A stretch of DNA of 64,000 bases from Candidatus Jettenia sp. AMX2 (GTDB taxonomy: Bacteria; Planctomycetota; Brocadiia; Brocadiales; Brocadiaceae), in the NCBI GenBank assembly GCA_030583665.1, contig CP129469.1, positions 2,347,043 through 2,411,042 on the forward strand. Direction: 5' to 3'. The notes under the pieces are model-generated. The model was given only the letters and a program-made list of their open reading frames with translations, did no database searches and was not told where the DNA came from. Each line of letters starts with the position of its first letter. Positions within the stretch are counted from its first letter, which is position 1. A program made the position numbers and the translations under genes. Shown here one piece after another: positions 42,662 through 51,065 of the stretch.

Positions 42662-43443
42662 ATTCTGATATTTCCTGTATAAACAAAAAGAGGTATGATG
42701 AAAACTAATCCTGTGATAAGACAATATTCGCGCCTTCCCCAGGAAGGCAAGTGCATTGTCAGTATGTTGCCACCCTCATAACCTCTCACACGCATTGCCT
42801 CATGAATTCTTTCTGCCCTTTCAAAGGCACGAATAAGAAGCATTCCACCCAGCATTCCGTACGATCTTATTGTTTTTTGCCATGAGGTATGGCCAAGACG
42901 TGATTTCTGGGCAACCCTTATTGTCGATACTTCATCTAATAAAAGGAAAATATAGCGGTAGATAAACGCCAGCAATTCAGTAATGGTGTCTGGTATGTGA
43001 AACCACTTTAATCCTGCGCACAACTGGCTTATTGTCATGGTAAAGGAAAGGAGAATTACCAGTGAAATGCCGCCGAGCACCTTACTAAAGATATGGAGTC
43101 CGTTCCGTAATCCTTCTTCTTTCAAAACGAAGTTGTATCCTACAACCGAAAAGGAGATCCATTCATCATTGCCTTCATGCAAACCTTTTATGAGGAGTAG
43201 TAATGTTGCAAATAGTATTGGTATGACCATTCTCCGGAGTATCAAAACAACGGGAATCCTTATGGAAAGGAGTAAGAAGAGAGACACAAAAAGGAAAAAT
43301 AACGGAATACCCCTATTCTTCGCTAATAAATTTATTAAAAGTAATGAAGCGATGTAGAGCAGCTTTATCCGGACATCAATCCTTGTCAGCCAATTATCCC
43401 TGCGGGCATAGGTATCAGAAAATGTCTGGTGTAAAAAACCCAT
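42655..43443 (-). CDS. cbiQ: Cobalt ECF transporter T component CbiQ
   Basis: A 262-residue membrane protein with about five or six helices and the EcfT family motifs: WLTRIDVRIKLLYIASLLLI near the N-terminus, and the two coupling segments MLGGMLLIRAFERAERIHEA and MRVRGYEGG, whose Ala-Arg-Gly pattern docks on the ATPase grooves. It links CbiM with CbiO. It begins directly after cbiN (one-base spacing) and its stop overlaps the cbiO start. Confidence 0.95.
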   Translation of the reverse strand: MGFLHQTFSDTYARRDNWLTRIDVRIKLLYIASLLLINLLAKNRGIPLFFLFVSLFLLLSIRIPVVLILRRMVIPILFATLLLLIKGLHEGNDEWISFSVVGYNFVLKEEGLRNGLHIFSKVLGGISLVILLSFTMTISQLCAGLKWFHIPDTITELLAFIYRYIFLLLDEVSTIRVAQKSRLGHTSWQKTIRSYGMLGGMLLIRAFERAERIHEAMRVRGYEGGNILTMHLPSWGRREYCLITGLVFIIPLFVYTGNIRIW

Positions 43444-43794
43444 TTAATCCTCTTTTTTGATCAACTCGCCAGGGTTATTTTCACAAAAAAACTTACGTGC
43501 ATAAAAGCCTATTACTAAACCGCCCATTACGCCTGCAAGGGTAAACACAAAAAGCAGTAAATCACCCTGGTCTGTATTAATATAGGGGTCACGGGGTGGA
43601 CGTCCATATTTTGCGGCATATTTACCTACAATACTCACATCAGTACCTGTCCAAGGTACTTTATCTTCCTGCGCAGCAGGAATGCCGGCCTTCTCCAAAT
43701 GTTCTTCTGCAAACACTCCCAGGGGAAAAAATATCATGAACAGAGAAATGATTGAAAGAAATCTGGCACTAGGCCTGAACATCTTTTTCAGCAT
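43444..43794 (-). CDS. cbiN: CbiN-like small cobalt transporter subunit
   Basis: A 116-residue protein with an N-terminal signal or transmembrane segment (about 11-28), an external loop with AAKYGRPPRDPYINTDQGDL, and a C-terminal helix LLFVFTLAGVMGGLVIGFYA. CbiN normally has this two-helix form with a short loop that helps metal insertion into CbiM. The loop here is longer than usual, and the protein is recognised mainly by its place between cbiM and cbiQ and by the final helix. It overlaps the end of cbiM by 26 bases. Confidence 0.75.
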   Translation of the reverse strand: MLKKMFRPSARFLSIISLFMIFFPLGVFAEEHLEKAGIPAAQEDKVPWTGTDVSIVGKYAAKYGRPPRDPYINTDQGDLLLFVFTLAGVMGGLVIGFYARKFFCENNPGELIKKED

Positions 43795-44464
43795 CTTTCA
43801 TAACCCCCAAACTAAACAAGATATCTGGTCTCCGTCTATAAATAAAGACCAGAATGGACCCCACGACAATACCTTCAACGATACAGAGAATCCCTTGGGA
43901 TGTTACGATAAATGCCCCAAAAATCTCTGCGGTTGCTCTCAGGAACGAATCGCTTTTATTAATCACGAGCAGTCCCAAAGCAACAGATGTACCCAAATAC
44001 GTAAACAGATCAGATATCGCTCCGGCAAGAAACCCACACCAAAATAAACTCAATTTACATCGCTGAGCTGTTTTAAATACGAAGTAACCGGAAAAAGAAC
44101 CAAGAATACCCATAGAAAATATATTTCCACCAAGGGTAGTTAATCCGCCGTGGGCAAGAAACAGGGCCTGAATAAGTAAGGCAATGGCTGCAATAACCAC
44201 ACTCACGAATGGCCCCAGCAGCACCGCACTCAGGCCTGTACCACACGGATGCGATGTTGCCATTCCCTGCAGGGCAATTACCGGAATGGGAAAACACGAA
44301 AATACAAATACAGCCGCTCCCAGCATGCCTGCCAAGGGTATATAGCCAGGGATGGTTTTCTTCTTCTGTTTGATATGGTATATCCCGATTCCCACAAATG
44401 GTAAGGATACCCCAAACCAAGTAAAAACCCACTGGGGAGGTAAAATCCCTTCTGTTATGTGCAT
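43769..44464 (-). CDS. cbiM: Cobalt-binding S component CbiM
   Basis: A 231-residue membrane protein beginning MHITEGILPPQW. The N-terminal Met-His pair is the metal ligand of CbiM/NikM proteins, and the GMATSHPCGTGLSAVLLGPF region carries the further conserved histidine. About seven helices are visible. It binds Co2+ outside and works with CbiN, CbiQ and CbiO. It is the first gene of the operon and stands behind a cobalamin riboswitch and a terminator, so cobalt import is repressed when cobalamin is ample. Nickel specificity is less likely given the riboswitch and cobD. Confidence 0.95.
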   Translation of the reverse strand: MHITEGILPPQWVFTWFGVSLPFVGIGIYHIKQKKKTIPGYIPLAGMLGAAVFVFSCFPIPVIALQGMATSHPCGTGLSAVLLGPFVSVVIAAIALLIQALFLAHGGLTTLGGNIFSMGILGSFSGYFVFKTAQRCKLSLFWCGFLAGAISDLFTYLGTSVALGLLVINKSDSFLRATAEIFGAFIVTSQGILCIVEGIVVGSILVFIYRRRPDILFSLGVMKDAEKDVQA

Positions 44465-44514
44465 AGAGTTACCCGTCCTTCAAAAATAAAATACTCTATT
44501 CGTTATGAAACAAA

Positions 44515-44550
44515 AAAACCCATATCTCCGCAAGGAAGATATGGGTTTAA
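44515..44550 (-). terminator. Terminator between B12 riboswitch and cbiM
   Basis: AAACCCATATCTTCC and GGAGATATGGGTTT form a stem of about 13 bp, followed on the minus strand by TTTTTTTG. Its position 160 bp after the aptamer and 50 bp before cbiM suggests transcriptional attenuation. Confidence 0.85.
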
Positions 44551-44721
44551 ATACTTATCAGTACCAGTAGACTTATAACTACTGCAGAAAATAACCACGC
44601 ATGATGCAGACGGAAAGAAAATATGGATTATTCCACGTTACGTTTGTTATTTCCAAAATCTGCAGTTATTTTACTGTTATCCCTTCACCTTCTTTACCAT
44701 CGAAGATACTGTGAAGCAATT

Positions 44722-44866
44722 ACAGGCAGGTCTTCTGGCTCCTGGATCATCCTACCCATCACCCTTCCCGCCATATTACCATATGGCAGTGGCTTGTGAT
44801 ATTCGTCCCCAGTTACAGCGGCGGGTCCGCTCCTCATCTTGCCTTTTACCTATAAATACACAAAGC
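44722..44866 (-). promoter_or_regulatory. Cobalamin riboswitch upstream of cbiMNQO-cobD
   Basis: The minus strand shows the B12 aptamer blocks AAAGGCAAGATGAGG, CGCCGCTGTAACTGGGG, AAGCCACTGCCATATGG, GGGAAGGGTGATGGG and GAGCCAGAAGACCTGCC. It controls the cobalt-transport operon through the hairpin at 44515-44550. Confidence 0.93.
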
Positions 44867-45346
44867 AAAATATGGATTCCCTTTTATTTTCCGTTGCCAC
44901 AGGAATGGCAATAAATCATTTTCAACATAATTTTATTTATTATGCCATCAAATTTATCATTTGCTATAGCAACAGAAAAACCTGTAATTGTATTTTTAAA
45001 TAATAGAAAAAGAACAGCACCATAGAAAGGTAGCGCGATTGTACATGAGGCATTTACATTTGTCAAACAAAATAATTTTTGCCTCAACCGGATTATTCTT
45101 GCTATTTCACAGCTTGAATTCACTAAGTATTTAATAACTTGTTTATTTTTTCCTTTGATTCTCCTCTCCAGGAATTATAAAATACTGCCTGTATCAACCC
45201 ATAATCCCCCGATTACCGGTTGCTCTGTAAAACCCAATCATCGTATACAGATATAATGTAATAATTTGTTTTCATGTTCAGGTGTCTGCCTCTAACGGGA
45301 AGAGGTAGCGATTCCTTAAACACTATAGATTGAAGGAAACGTATCT
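44867..45346. other. Divergent intergenic region
   Basis: The 480-bp stretch between the cbiM riboswitch (leftward) and mltA (rightward) must hold both promoters. No coding frame is supported, and I see no structured RNA apart from the riboswitch. Confidence 0.5.
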
Positions 45347-46495
45347 ATGAGAATAAAAAAGAATGTTTTAAAAGGTTTGCTGGTATCTGTACTTTTATTT
45401 ACCATTTTCGGGTCTGGCTGTGCAGCGGTAAAGAGAAGGCCGCTCCTGTCGCCAAGAGCGCCAGGTGATACGCTGGTAGAGATTACAGACCCAAAATTAC
45501 TTCCAAATTTCAGGGATGATCACAGCAAACAATCCCTTTTAATTTCTCTTGATAACAATCTGGACTATTTCAGGAAGGTTAAATCAAACCCTTATGGTTT
45601 TCAAATGGCCGGATTTTCAAATCAAAACCTGGAGGATACCCTGAGATTTTTCCGTCAGGGTTTTGTTAATAGTAGAAATACAGAAGAACTTAACCGGTTT
45701 ATCATAGAAAACTTCAGGGTTTTTCAGGCAATAGGAAACCAGTATGAAGGTCAGGTGCATTTTACCGGTTATGCCACACCCATTTATGACGGGAGTCTGA
45801 TACCAACTGCCGAATTCCGATATCCCATCTATAAAAAACCGGCGGATTTCAGGAAACCATACTATACCCGGCGTGAGATTGAAGAAAAAAATCTTTTAAG
45901 AGGAAATGAAATTGCCTACCTCAGATCAAAACTTGATGCATATCTTATCCACGTTCAGGGGTCGGGGCAGATCAGACTCCCATCAGGGGAAATGATCTAT
46001 ATTGGTTATGCCGCCGATTCCGGCCATACCTATATCAGTATAGGGAGGCTTTTGGTTATGGACGGAAAGATTCCGGAAAAGGAATTAACCCTTTCGAATC
46101 TCATAAGATATTTTGAACGGAACCCCCATGAACTGGATTCCTATCTGAAAAGAAACGACCGTTTTATTTTCTTTAAAGTGGTACCCTATGCAACGCCTCA
46201 CGGCTCTATTGGAGTACCGGTTACTCCGATGAGAAGCATTGCCACGGACAAAACGGTGTTCCCTGCCGGTGGACTGGCCTTCGCTGTTATCGAGCCAAGA
46301 GAACAAAAAAAATCCTGGGCCTTTTGGAAAAAAAAGGAAATTGACACATCATTTTTTACTTTAGACCAGGACACCGGAAGTGCAATTAAAACCCCCGCAA
46401 GAGCCGATGTCTATTTTGGAATTGGAGATCAGGCGATGTTCGAAGCGGGAAATTTAAATACCTACGGCAGACTCTATTATCTTTTAAAGCGATAG
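45347..46495 (+). CDS. mltA: Membrane-bound lytic transglycosylase MltA
   Basis: A 382-residue lipoprotein. The signal ends in the lipobox FGSGC, so the mature protein is anchored at Cys-25 to the outer membrane. The MltA domain (GQVHFTGYATPIYDGSLIPT and the following beta barrel) and the C-terminal 3D domain (FGIGDQAMFEAGNLNTYGRL, with three aspartate-type positions including the conserved DVYFG) are both present. MltA cleaves the glycan backbone with formation of 1,6-anhydro ends. The segment AYLIHVQGSGQIRLPSG holds the conserved HVQGSG block. Its presence agrees with peptidoglycan in this lineage. The gene appears to be monocistronic. Confidence 0.95.
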   Translation: MRIKKNVLKGLLVSVLLFTIFGSGCAAVKRRPLLSPRAPGDTLVEITDPKLLPNFRDDHSKQSLLISLDNNLDYFRKVKSNPYGFQMAGFSNQNLEDTLRFFRQGFVNSRNTEELNRFIIENFRVFQAIGNQYEGQVHFTGYATPIYDGSLIPTAEFRYPIYKKPADFRKPYYTRREIEEKNLLRGNEIAYLRSKLDAYLIHVQGSGQIRLPSGEMIYIGYAADSGHTYISIGRLLVMDGKIPEKELTLSNLIRYFERNPHELDSYLKRNDRFIFFKVVPYATPHGSIGVPVTPMRSIATDKTVFPAGGLAFAVIEPREQKKSWAFWKKKEIDTSFFTLDQDTGSAIKTPARADVYFGIGDQAMFEAGNLNTYGRLYYLLKR

Positions 46496-46506
46496 TTTTC
46501 TTTTGC

Positions 46507-46536
46507 TTGACATAAATTATATTTATTAGATATAAT
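46507..46536 (+). promoter_or_regulatory. Near-consensus sigma70 promoter
   Basis: TTGACA (46507-46512) and TATAAT (46531-46536) are both perfect, with an 18-bp spacer. They stand 58 bp before the hemerythrin gene start and just after mltA. The strength suggests high constitutive expression unless a repressor binds here. Confidence 0.85.
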
Positions 46537-46594
46537 TTTCCTAAGACATAAGTCACAGTTTATTTTGGAACACCATAATAAAAGGAGGATGTTT

Positions 46595-47392
46595 TTGGAA
46601 AATGTACTAAATAAAGAAATAAAGGATATTATCGCATCCTATCCGGAAGTGGGCCGCATCCTTGAAGAATATGGTATCGGTTGTACCCCTTGTTCAGTCG
46701 GAAGTTGTTTATTAAAAGACGTTGTTGGGATTCATAGTCTTGATCCCCAGCAAGAAGCAACGCTGATGTACAGAATAGAAAAAGCTATTTACCCGGAAAG
46801 GGACATTCCGGAACCGAAAGTGGATCTGACAAAACAATCTGAACCCAAGAAAATTACTTACTCCCCACCTGTAAAAAAACTCGTGGATGAGCATGTACTC
46901 ATAAAAAGACTTCTGGCCTTAATTCCTCATATTGCAGAATATATAGAAACCAGCGTCAGGGTAGATAAAGAGATGGTTCTGAAATGCGTCGATTTTATCC
47001 GTACCTATGCCGATAAATATCACCATATGAAGGAAGAGGATATCCTGTTTAAATATATTGATAATAAAGCAGAAATTATCCAAATCATGTACAAAGATCA
47101 TGATACAGGAAGAGGCCATGTAAGGCAAGTAGTAGAAGGTGCTGAAACAGGAAATAAAGCGCAGATTAAAGAACATCTTCTTGCTTATCGGGAGTTATTA
47201 ACACAGCATATCAAAAAAGAAGATGAAATTCTGTACCCATGGATTGATCGTCAGTTATCCGTAGCACAGGTGGGTGAAATGTTCCGTGCATGTAATGAAG
47301 CGGACGCCTCGGTAGGAGACGAGCTACCGAAAAAGTATGAAAAGTTTATTGATGAATTAGAAGAAAAATTTTTACAGGAGGTTACAAAATGA
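46595..47392 (+). CDS. Hemerythrin-domain protein with DUF1858-like N-terminus
   Basis: A 265-residue protein. The most likely start is TTG 46595, six bases after AAAGGAGG; the upstream ATGs either overlap that site or lie before it. The N-terminal part (about 1-65) with SYPEVGRILEEYGIGCTPCS resembles DUF1858/ScdA-type domains with conserved cysteines. The C-terminal hemerythrin domain has the iron-ligand pattern in DEHVLIKRLL, YHHMKEEDILF, DHDTGRGHVRQV and QHIKKEDEILYPW. Such proteins bind a di-iron centre and act in NO or oxygen sensing and in Fe-S repair. It overlaps the next gene by four bases (ATGA). It is driven by the promoter at 46507-46536. Confidence 0.9.
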   Translation: MENVLNKEIKDIIASYPEVGRILEEYGIGCTPCSVGSCLLKDVVGIHSLDPQQEATLMYRIEKAIYPERDIPEPKVDLTKQSEPKKITYSPPVKKLVDEHVLIKRLLALIPHIAEYIETSVRVDKEMVLKCVDFIRTYADKYHHMKEEDILFKYIDNKAEIIQIMYKDHDTGRGHVRQVVEGAETGNKAQIKEHLLAYRELLTQHIKKEDEILYPWIDRQLSVAQVGEMFRACNEADASVGDELPKKYEKFIDELEEKFLQEVTK

Positions 47393-47850
47393 GCGGATGT
47401 CCAGGATCAAGAACTATTGATTTTAGTGAAAATGTAAATCAGGAAGGTAACGAAACAGGAAAGCGCCCCTCACAACTGAGACAGTGGCCAATACAATTAC
47501 ATTTGGTTTCGCCTATGGCACCTTATTTTCATGGAAAGGACATATTGCTTGCCGCAGATTGCGTAGCTTTTGCTTTGGGGGATTTCCACAAAGATTATCT
47601 GAAAGGAAAAAGTATTGCCATAGCGTGTCCGAAGTTAGATTCGGATCAGGAAGTATATGTTGAAAAAATAAAGGCATTAATTGATGATGCAAAAATCAAT
47701 ACCTTGACAATCATGATTATGCAGGTACCCTGTTGCTTTGGACTGGTACAAATTGCAAAGGAGGGCATAGAAAAGGCCTCCCGTAAAATTCCCGCCAAGC
47801 AAATCGTTGTTGGGTTGGAAGGCAATATTCTGTCTGAAGAATGGATTTAA
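47389..47850 (+). CDS. Small Fe-S/cysteine protein downstream of hemerythrin
   Basis: A 153-residue protein starting MSGCPGSRTIDF and continuing with LRQWPIQLHLVSPMAPYFHG, ILLAADCVAFALGDFHKDYL and IAIACPKLDSDQEVYVEKIK. It ends IMQVPCCFGLVQIAKEGI. The cysteines in GCPG, ADC, ACP and PCCF are regularly placed. The same sequence pattern occurs at the end of many 4Fe-4S ferredoxin-like proteins of anaerobes, here without the ferredoxin part. It probably binds a metal or Fe-S centre and works with the hemerythrin protein, since the genes overlap. The specific reaction is unknown. A strong terminator follows. Confidence 0.75.
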   Translation: MSGCPGSRTIDFSENVNQEGNETGKRPSQLRQWPIQLHLVSPMAPYFHGKDILLAADCVAFALGDFHKDYLKGKSIAIACPKLDSDQEVYVEKIKALIDDAKINTLTIMIMQVPCCFGLVQIAKEGIEKASRKIPAKQIVVGLEGNILSEEWI

Positions 47851-47876
47851 GAGGTATTCAGTACCTTGTAAAAGTA

Positions 47877-47919
47877 AAAAAAATTCCCTGAGAAAAAAAC
47901 TTCTCAGGGAATTTTTTTC
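47877..47919. terminator. Strong bidirectional terminator
   Basis: AAAAAAATTCCCTGAGAA and TTCTCAGGGAATTTTTTT form a perfect stem with T runs on both strands. It separates the hemerythrin operon from the convergent 191-residue gene. Confidence 0.95.
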
Positions 47920-47922
47920 TAT

Positions 47923-48498
47923 TCACGTTTTCCGACTTATTGCCTCTATGGCTACGAAAGAGGCAAGATCAAAAACTATACGCTGTGCTTTTGTACTCTT
48001 ACCGCGTCTTAAATCCAGCATTATTTCACTTCCTTTACCGATAAACTCATACACTAGTTTTCCTCCCTCTTGTTCTGAATGACTTGTAAACAAGATTCTT
48101 CCGGAAACAGTCTTACCATCCAAGCTCGCAGCAATAATCTGTAATGGCAAACAACAGGCAGAATAAAAAATCAATTTATCGGAAAACAACAAAAGCCTTG
48201 TATAATGAGGTTTACGAATCCCCTTTTGTCTTAAATTCATACTGAAAACATCCAATGAAGACTCCGTGTCGCTTACAGGCCGGATCTCAACCATATATTT
48301 TTCTTTCGCATCTATAATGTTCTCCCTGCATAAATTAACTTCCAAATCTGCAAGTTTTAGAATCCTTAAAGCATCCTCGATGTCCTGAGAAAAAGCTTCA
48401 TCCGGGTTATCGCTCCCTATTCTGCTCCTTCTACTCAACACCCTTGGGGCAGACAGGTCAACTAAAGGTAGTTTTTCGTATTTATATGCTGTTTCCAT
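47923..48498 (-). CDS. Unrecognised protein, 191 aa
   Basis: A soluble 191-residue protein without signal peptide or membrane helix. The N-terminal part is polar (SAPRVLSRRSRIGSDNPDEA) and is followed by an acidic helix DALRILKLADLEVNL and a beta-rich C-terminal half (IRPVSDTESSLDVFSM, LLLFSDKLIFYSACCLPLQI). I recognise no family. It is preceded by the 850-residue gene with a 14-bp gap, so both probably act together. Base use is like that of chromosomal neighbours, so it is not obviously foreign. It may be specific to this lineage. Confidence 0.7.
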   Translation of the reverse strand: METAYKYEKLPLVDLSAPRVLSRRSRIGSDNPDEAFSQDIEDALRILKLADLEVNLCRENIIDAKEKYMVEIRPVSDTESSLDVFSMNLRQKGIRKPHYTRLLLFSDKLIFYSACCLPLQIIAASLDGKTVSGRILFTSHSEQEGGKLVYEFIGKGSEIMLDLRRGKSTKAQRIVFDLASFVAIEAISRKT

Positions 48499-48512
48499 AG
48501 AAAATTTTATCT

Positions 48513-51065
48513 TTAAAATGCATTAGACTTTTCATTACTGTAATATTTTCTGACTATCATCCTTTTTCCAATTTCTTTCATTAAATCTTCAAAGTCCTCT
48601 TTTTTGGGTTCCTTAAATGTTTCTCCTACTTGATATTGGAATATTGTATCAACACATTCAGTAAACATTTGTTCCAGAGACGGGGTCTTATCTGTCATCC
48701 GAATATCTATATTACTCAGTATATATGTGATCTGATCGAAAAGTACACTGGATGCTACCCCTGAGTGAATAAAAGAATGGAGATGTAAATAACTTTCGAT
48801 ATCATTCATAAAACCATACATTTGGGCAATTTGATTTTGTAAGAGCAAAATTGACTTTTCCAGATTTCTTCTTGTTAAATGAGAGTTCTTTAAATAATTA
48901 ATATGAACATCAGGTTCTCTGGTAATCTTATTGGCCTCGCTCCGCACGCATGACGAAATCTGTACATCGATATGCTTCGCTTCATCAATCAGTGAATCAA
49001 AGCTTTTTTCAATCTTTTCAAATTCTGATATATTTTTGTAATAGCAAGCGCCTCTTAATTTTCCATGGAATTGGATAATACGTGCCAAAAAGTCCTCCAA
49101 TTCTTTCGCGCTGTATGAAAAAAAGGGCGTTTCGTTCTTAAAAGTATCAATTTTTTGCACCTGAGCCTCATTTTTCATAATATTTTGAATACTTATCTTA
49201 ATATCGATAATATTTTTCAAAATCGGATTTTGGCTCAATTTTGATACGAAGATAAAAACATCATTACTTTTCTCTGAAGCAGACCCTTTTTTACTTATAA
49301 TAAAATCTTCTAAAAATTGTATTTTATTAAGAATTTCAGGATAAACATCTTCCTTCAGGGGTTTCAGAAAAAGAAGTCTTTGCAAATCTGTTAATATGCC
49401 GTGCATTTGATCCTTTTCCGAACTTGTCTCTAAAATTCCCAGATTGTTCAACTCTTTATAAAGGATTTCAAATTTGTTAAATTCTGTAAAGATCGAGCTA
49501 AAAGGGTCCTCCGTGGTTACTTTATTTTCTATATCTCTGGTCAATTTCTTGAGCTGGTCCAGTATATCAGACAATTTTGTTAATTGAGGCACACACTTTC
49601 TTGCCATTAAAAACGCATCTTCACCAGTGCTGGATTGTAATCCTGATACCTTTTTTACATCTTCCTGGAATTTTACGATAAGTTTTTGCAAATCCTTCTC
49701 CCAATCGTTTTTTAAATTCTGCTGCTCCTGATGGAAAAATGGTCTTGTAGATACTTCTATTGAAACCGAAAAAGTTGATTCAATAAATTTCTTTACCCTT
49801 TTAACAAATTTCTTTGACGATTCTCCGACAATATTTACAGCATCCTGAATATTATCGGATGGAGTACCGGCGGCCGTTGCATCGCGTATCGTTAAAAAAT
49901 CCAGATACGCAAGTAATTTACTAAAAGAATTTAATAACTCCTGATAATCATTTTGAAACAAAGGATGATTTGAAACACCCTGTAATTTTTTTAATTCATT
50001 GTAATTTGCTGTTAAATTATTCAATTCATTCCTGAAATCTGATTTATTCCTGAGTACTTTTTTCATTAATTTTGCAATAAACTTTTCAATACACTGGATA
50101 TATGTCAAAAAAAGACTATATTCTTCTAAAAATTTAAATTGACCATCCAACTTCTTTGCAGCAGAAAAAACGTACCCTGCATATGCAGGAACAGCCTTCC
50201 AGTTATTGCTCTCAATAACATGTCCAATTTTCATTAAATCCAGAAATAGCGCTTCATTCTGCAAAAATGGATTATCCTTTGAAGTAAGGTGGTTAAAAAT
50301 GTCGGAAAAGAAACCAAGCTCATCGATCTTTTCCTCTACTATTTTGAGATCGTTTTCCAATGAAAGAAAGGTTCTCAGTCTTAGATACTGTTGTTCCAGC
50401 TCAAGCTTAAGGATTAATAAAATAAAATTGAGATTTACATAAATCTCTTTTAATCCAGTAGTTGTAAAAACCCGGTTCTTTGTCTCAATTGTATTGAATC
50501 GTAACTCCCTCCCTATACTTTCAGCCGTAAGCGGTACACCATTGAATATCAGATAATCTCCTAACCTTCCCGTATATTTCTCACAAACTTCGGCAGAGGT
50601 TACATAATTATGATGAATATAATCCGGTGTAAAACCATCCAGTTGATTTTGTTCTTCATCGTCAATTATGAGCAGATTACTTGCACCTTTTATAATCCCC
50701 TGCCTACAATGAAGTACCGTATGTGGTTTCATCAGAAAACGAATAAGAGCTTCAACCTCTTTCAGTGTCGAAATGAAGTGTGCTTCTACCATATCATGTT
50801 CTTTAAAGCTATAAAGATATTGTAATTTCCCTTTGCTAAAGAGACGTTTCGAGACAATTTTCAGTGTTTTTTCGAAAGAACAACCAACAACCTTCCCCTG
50901 GAATTTCACCGTAAAAGATTTAACGGGTTCTTTCATAACCGTTGCCTTTATACTTTCCTTTATTGTATTTATCTGGTCACGAACGGTTTCTGAAGTATGA
51001 TATTTCTTTCTTAATAGCTCGTAAAAATAATTTTCAGTAGTAGAGGTATTCGTTTTCATATTCAT
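48513..51065 (-). CDS. Unrecognised large coiled-coil-rich protein, 850 aa
   Basis: An 850-residue protein without a clear signal peptide or membrane helix. The N-terminal 230 residues look globular (FTVKFQGKVVGCSFEKTLKI, then NLLIIDDEEQNQLDGFTPDY and VFTTTGLKEIYVNLNFILL). The rest is dominated by long Leu/Lys/Glu-rich helices, for example KIVEEKIDELGFFSDIF and LKKLTRDIENKVTTEDPFSS, typical of extended helical bundles. No enzyme motif is visible. ATG 51065 or 51059 could be the start. It is followed by the 191-residue gene and preceded by 1.08 kb without genes. A structural or scaffolding role is only a guess. Confidence 0.7.
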   Translation of the reverse strand: MNMKTNTSTTENYFYELLRKKYHTSETVRDQINTIKESIKATVMKEPVKSFTVKFQGKVVGCSFEKTLKIVSKRLFSKGKLQYLYSFKEHDMVEAHFISTLKEVEALIRFLMKPHTVLHCRQGIIKGASNLLIIDDEEQNQLDGFTPDYIHHNYVTSAEVCEKYTGRLGDYLIFNGVPLTAESIGRELRFNTIETKNRVFTTTGLKEIYVNLNFILLILKLELEQQYLRLRTFLSLENDLKIVEEKIDELGFFSDIFNHLTSKDNPFLQNEALFLDLMKIGHVIESNNWKAVPAYAGYVFSAAKKLDGQFKFLEEYSLFLTYIQCIEKFIAKLMKKVLRNKSDFRNELNNLTANYNELKKLQGVSNHPLFQNDYQELLNSFSKLLAYLDFLTIRDATAAGTPSDNIQDAVNIVGESSKKFVKRVKKFIESTFSVSIEVSTRPFFHQEQQNLKNDWEKDLQKLIVKFQEDVKKVSGLQSSTGEDAFLMARKCVPQLTKLSDILDQLKKLTRDIENKVTTEDPFSSIFTEFNKFEILYKELNNLGILETSSEKDQMHGILTDLQRLLFLKPLKEDVYPEILNKIQFLEDFIISKKGSASEKSNDVFIFVSKLSQNPILKNIIDIKISIQNIMKNEAQVQKIDTFKNETPFFSYSAKELEDFLARIIQFHGKLRGACYYKNISEFEKIEKSFDSLIDEAKHIDVQISSCVRSEANKITREPDVHINYLKNSHLTRRNLEKSILLLQNQIAQMYGFMNDIESYLHLHSFIHSGVASSVLFDQITYILSNIDIRMTDKTPSLEQMFTECVDTIFQYQVGETFKEPKKEDFEDLMKEIGKRMIVRKYYSNEKSNAF

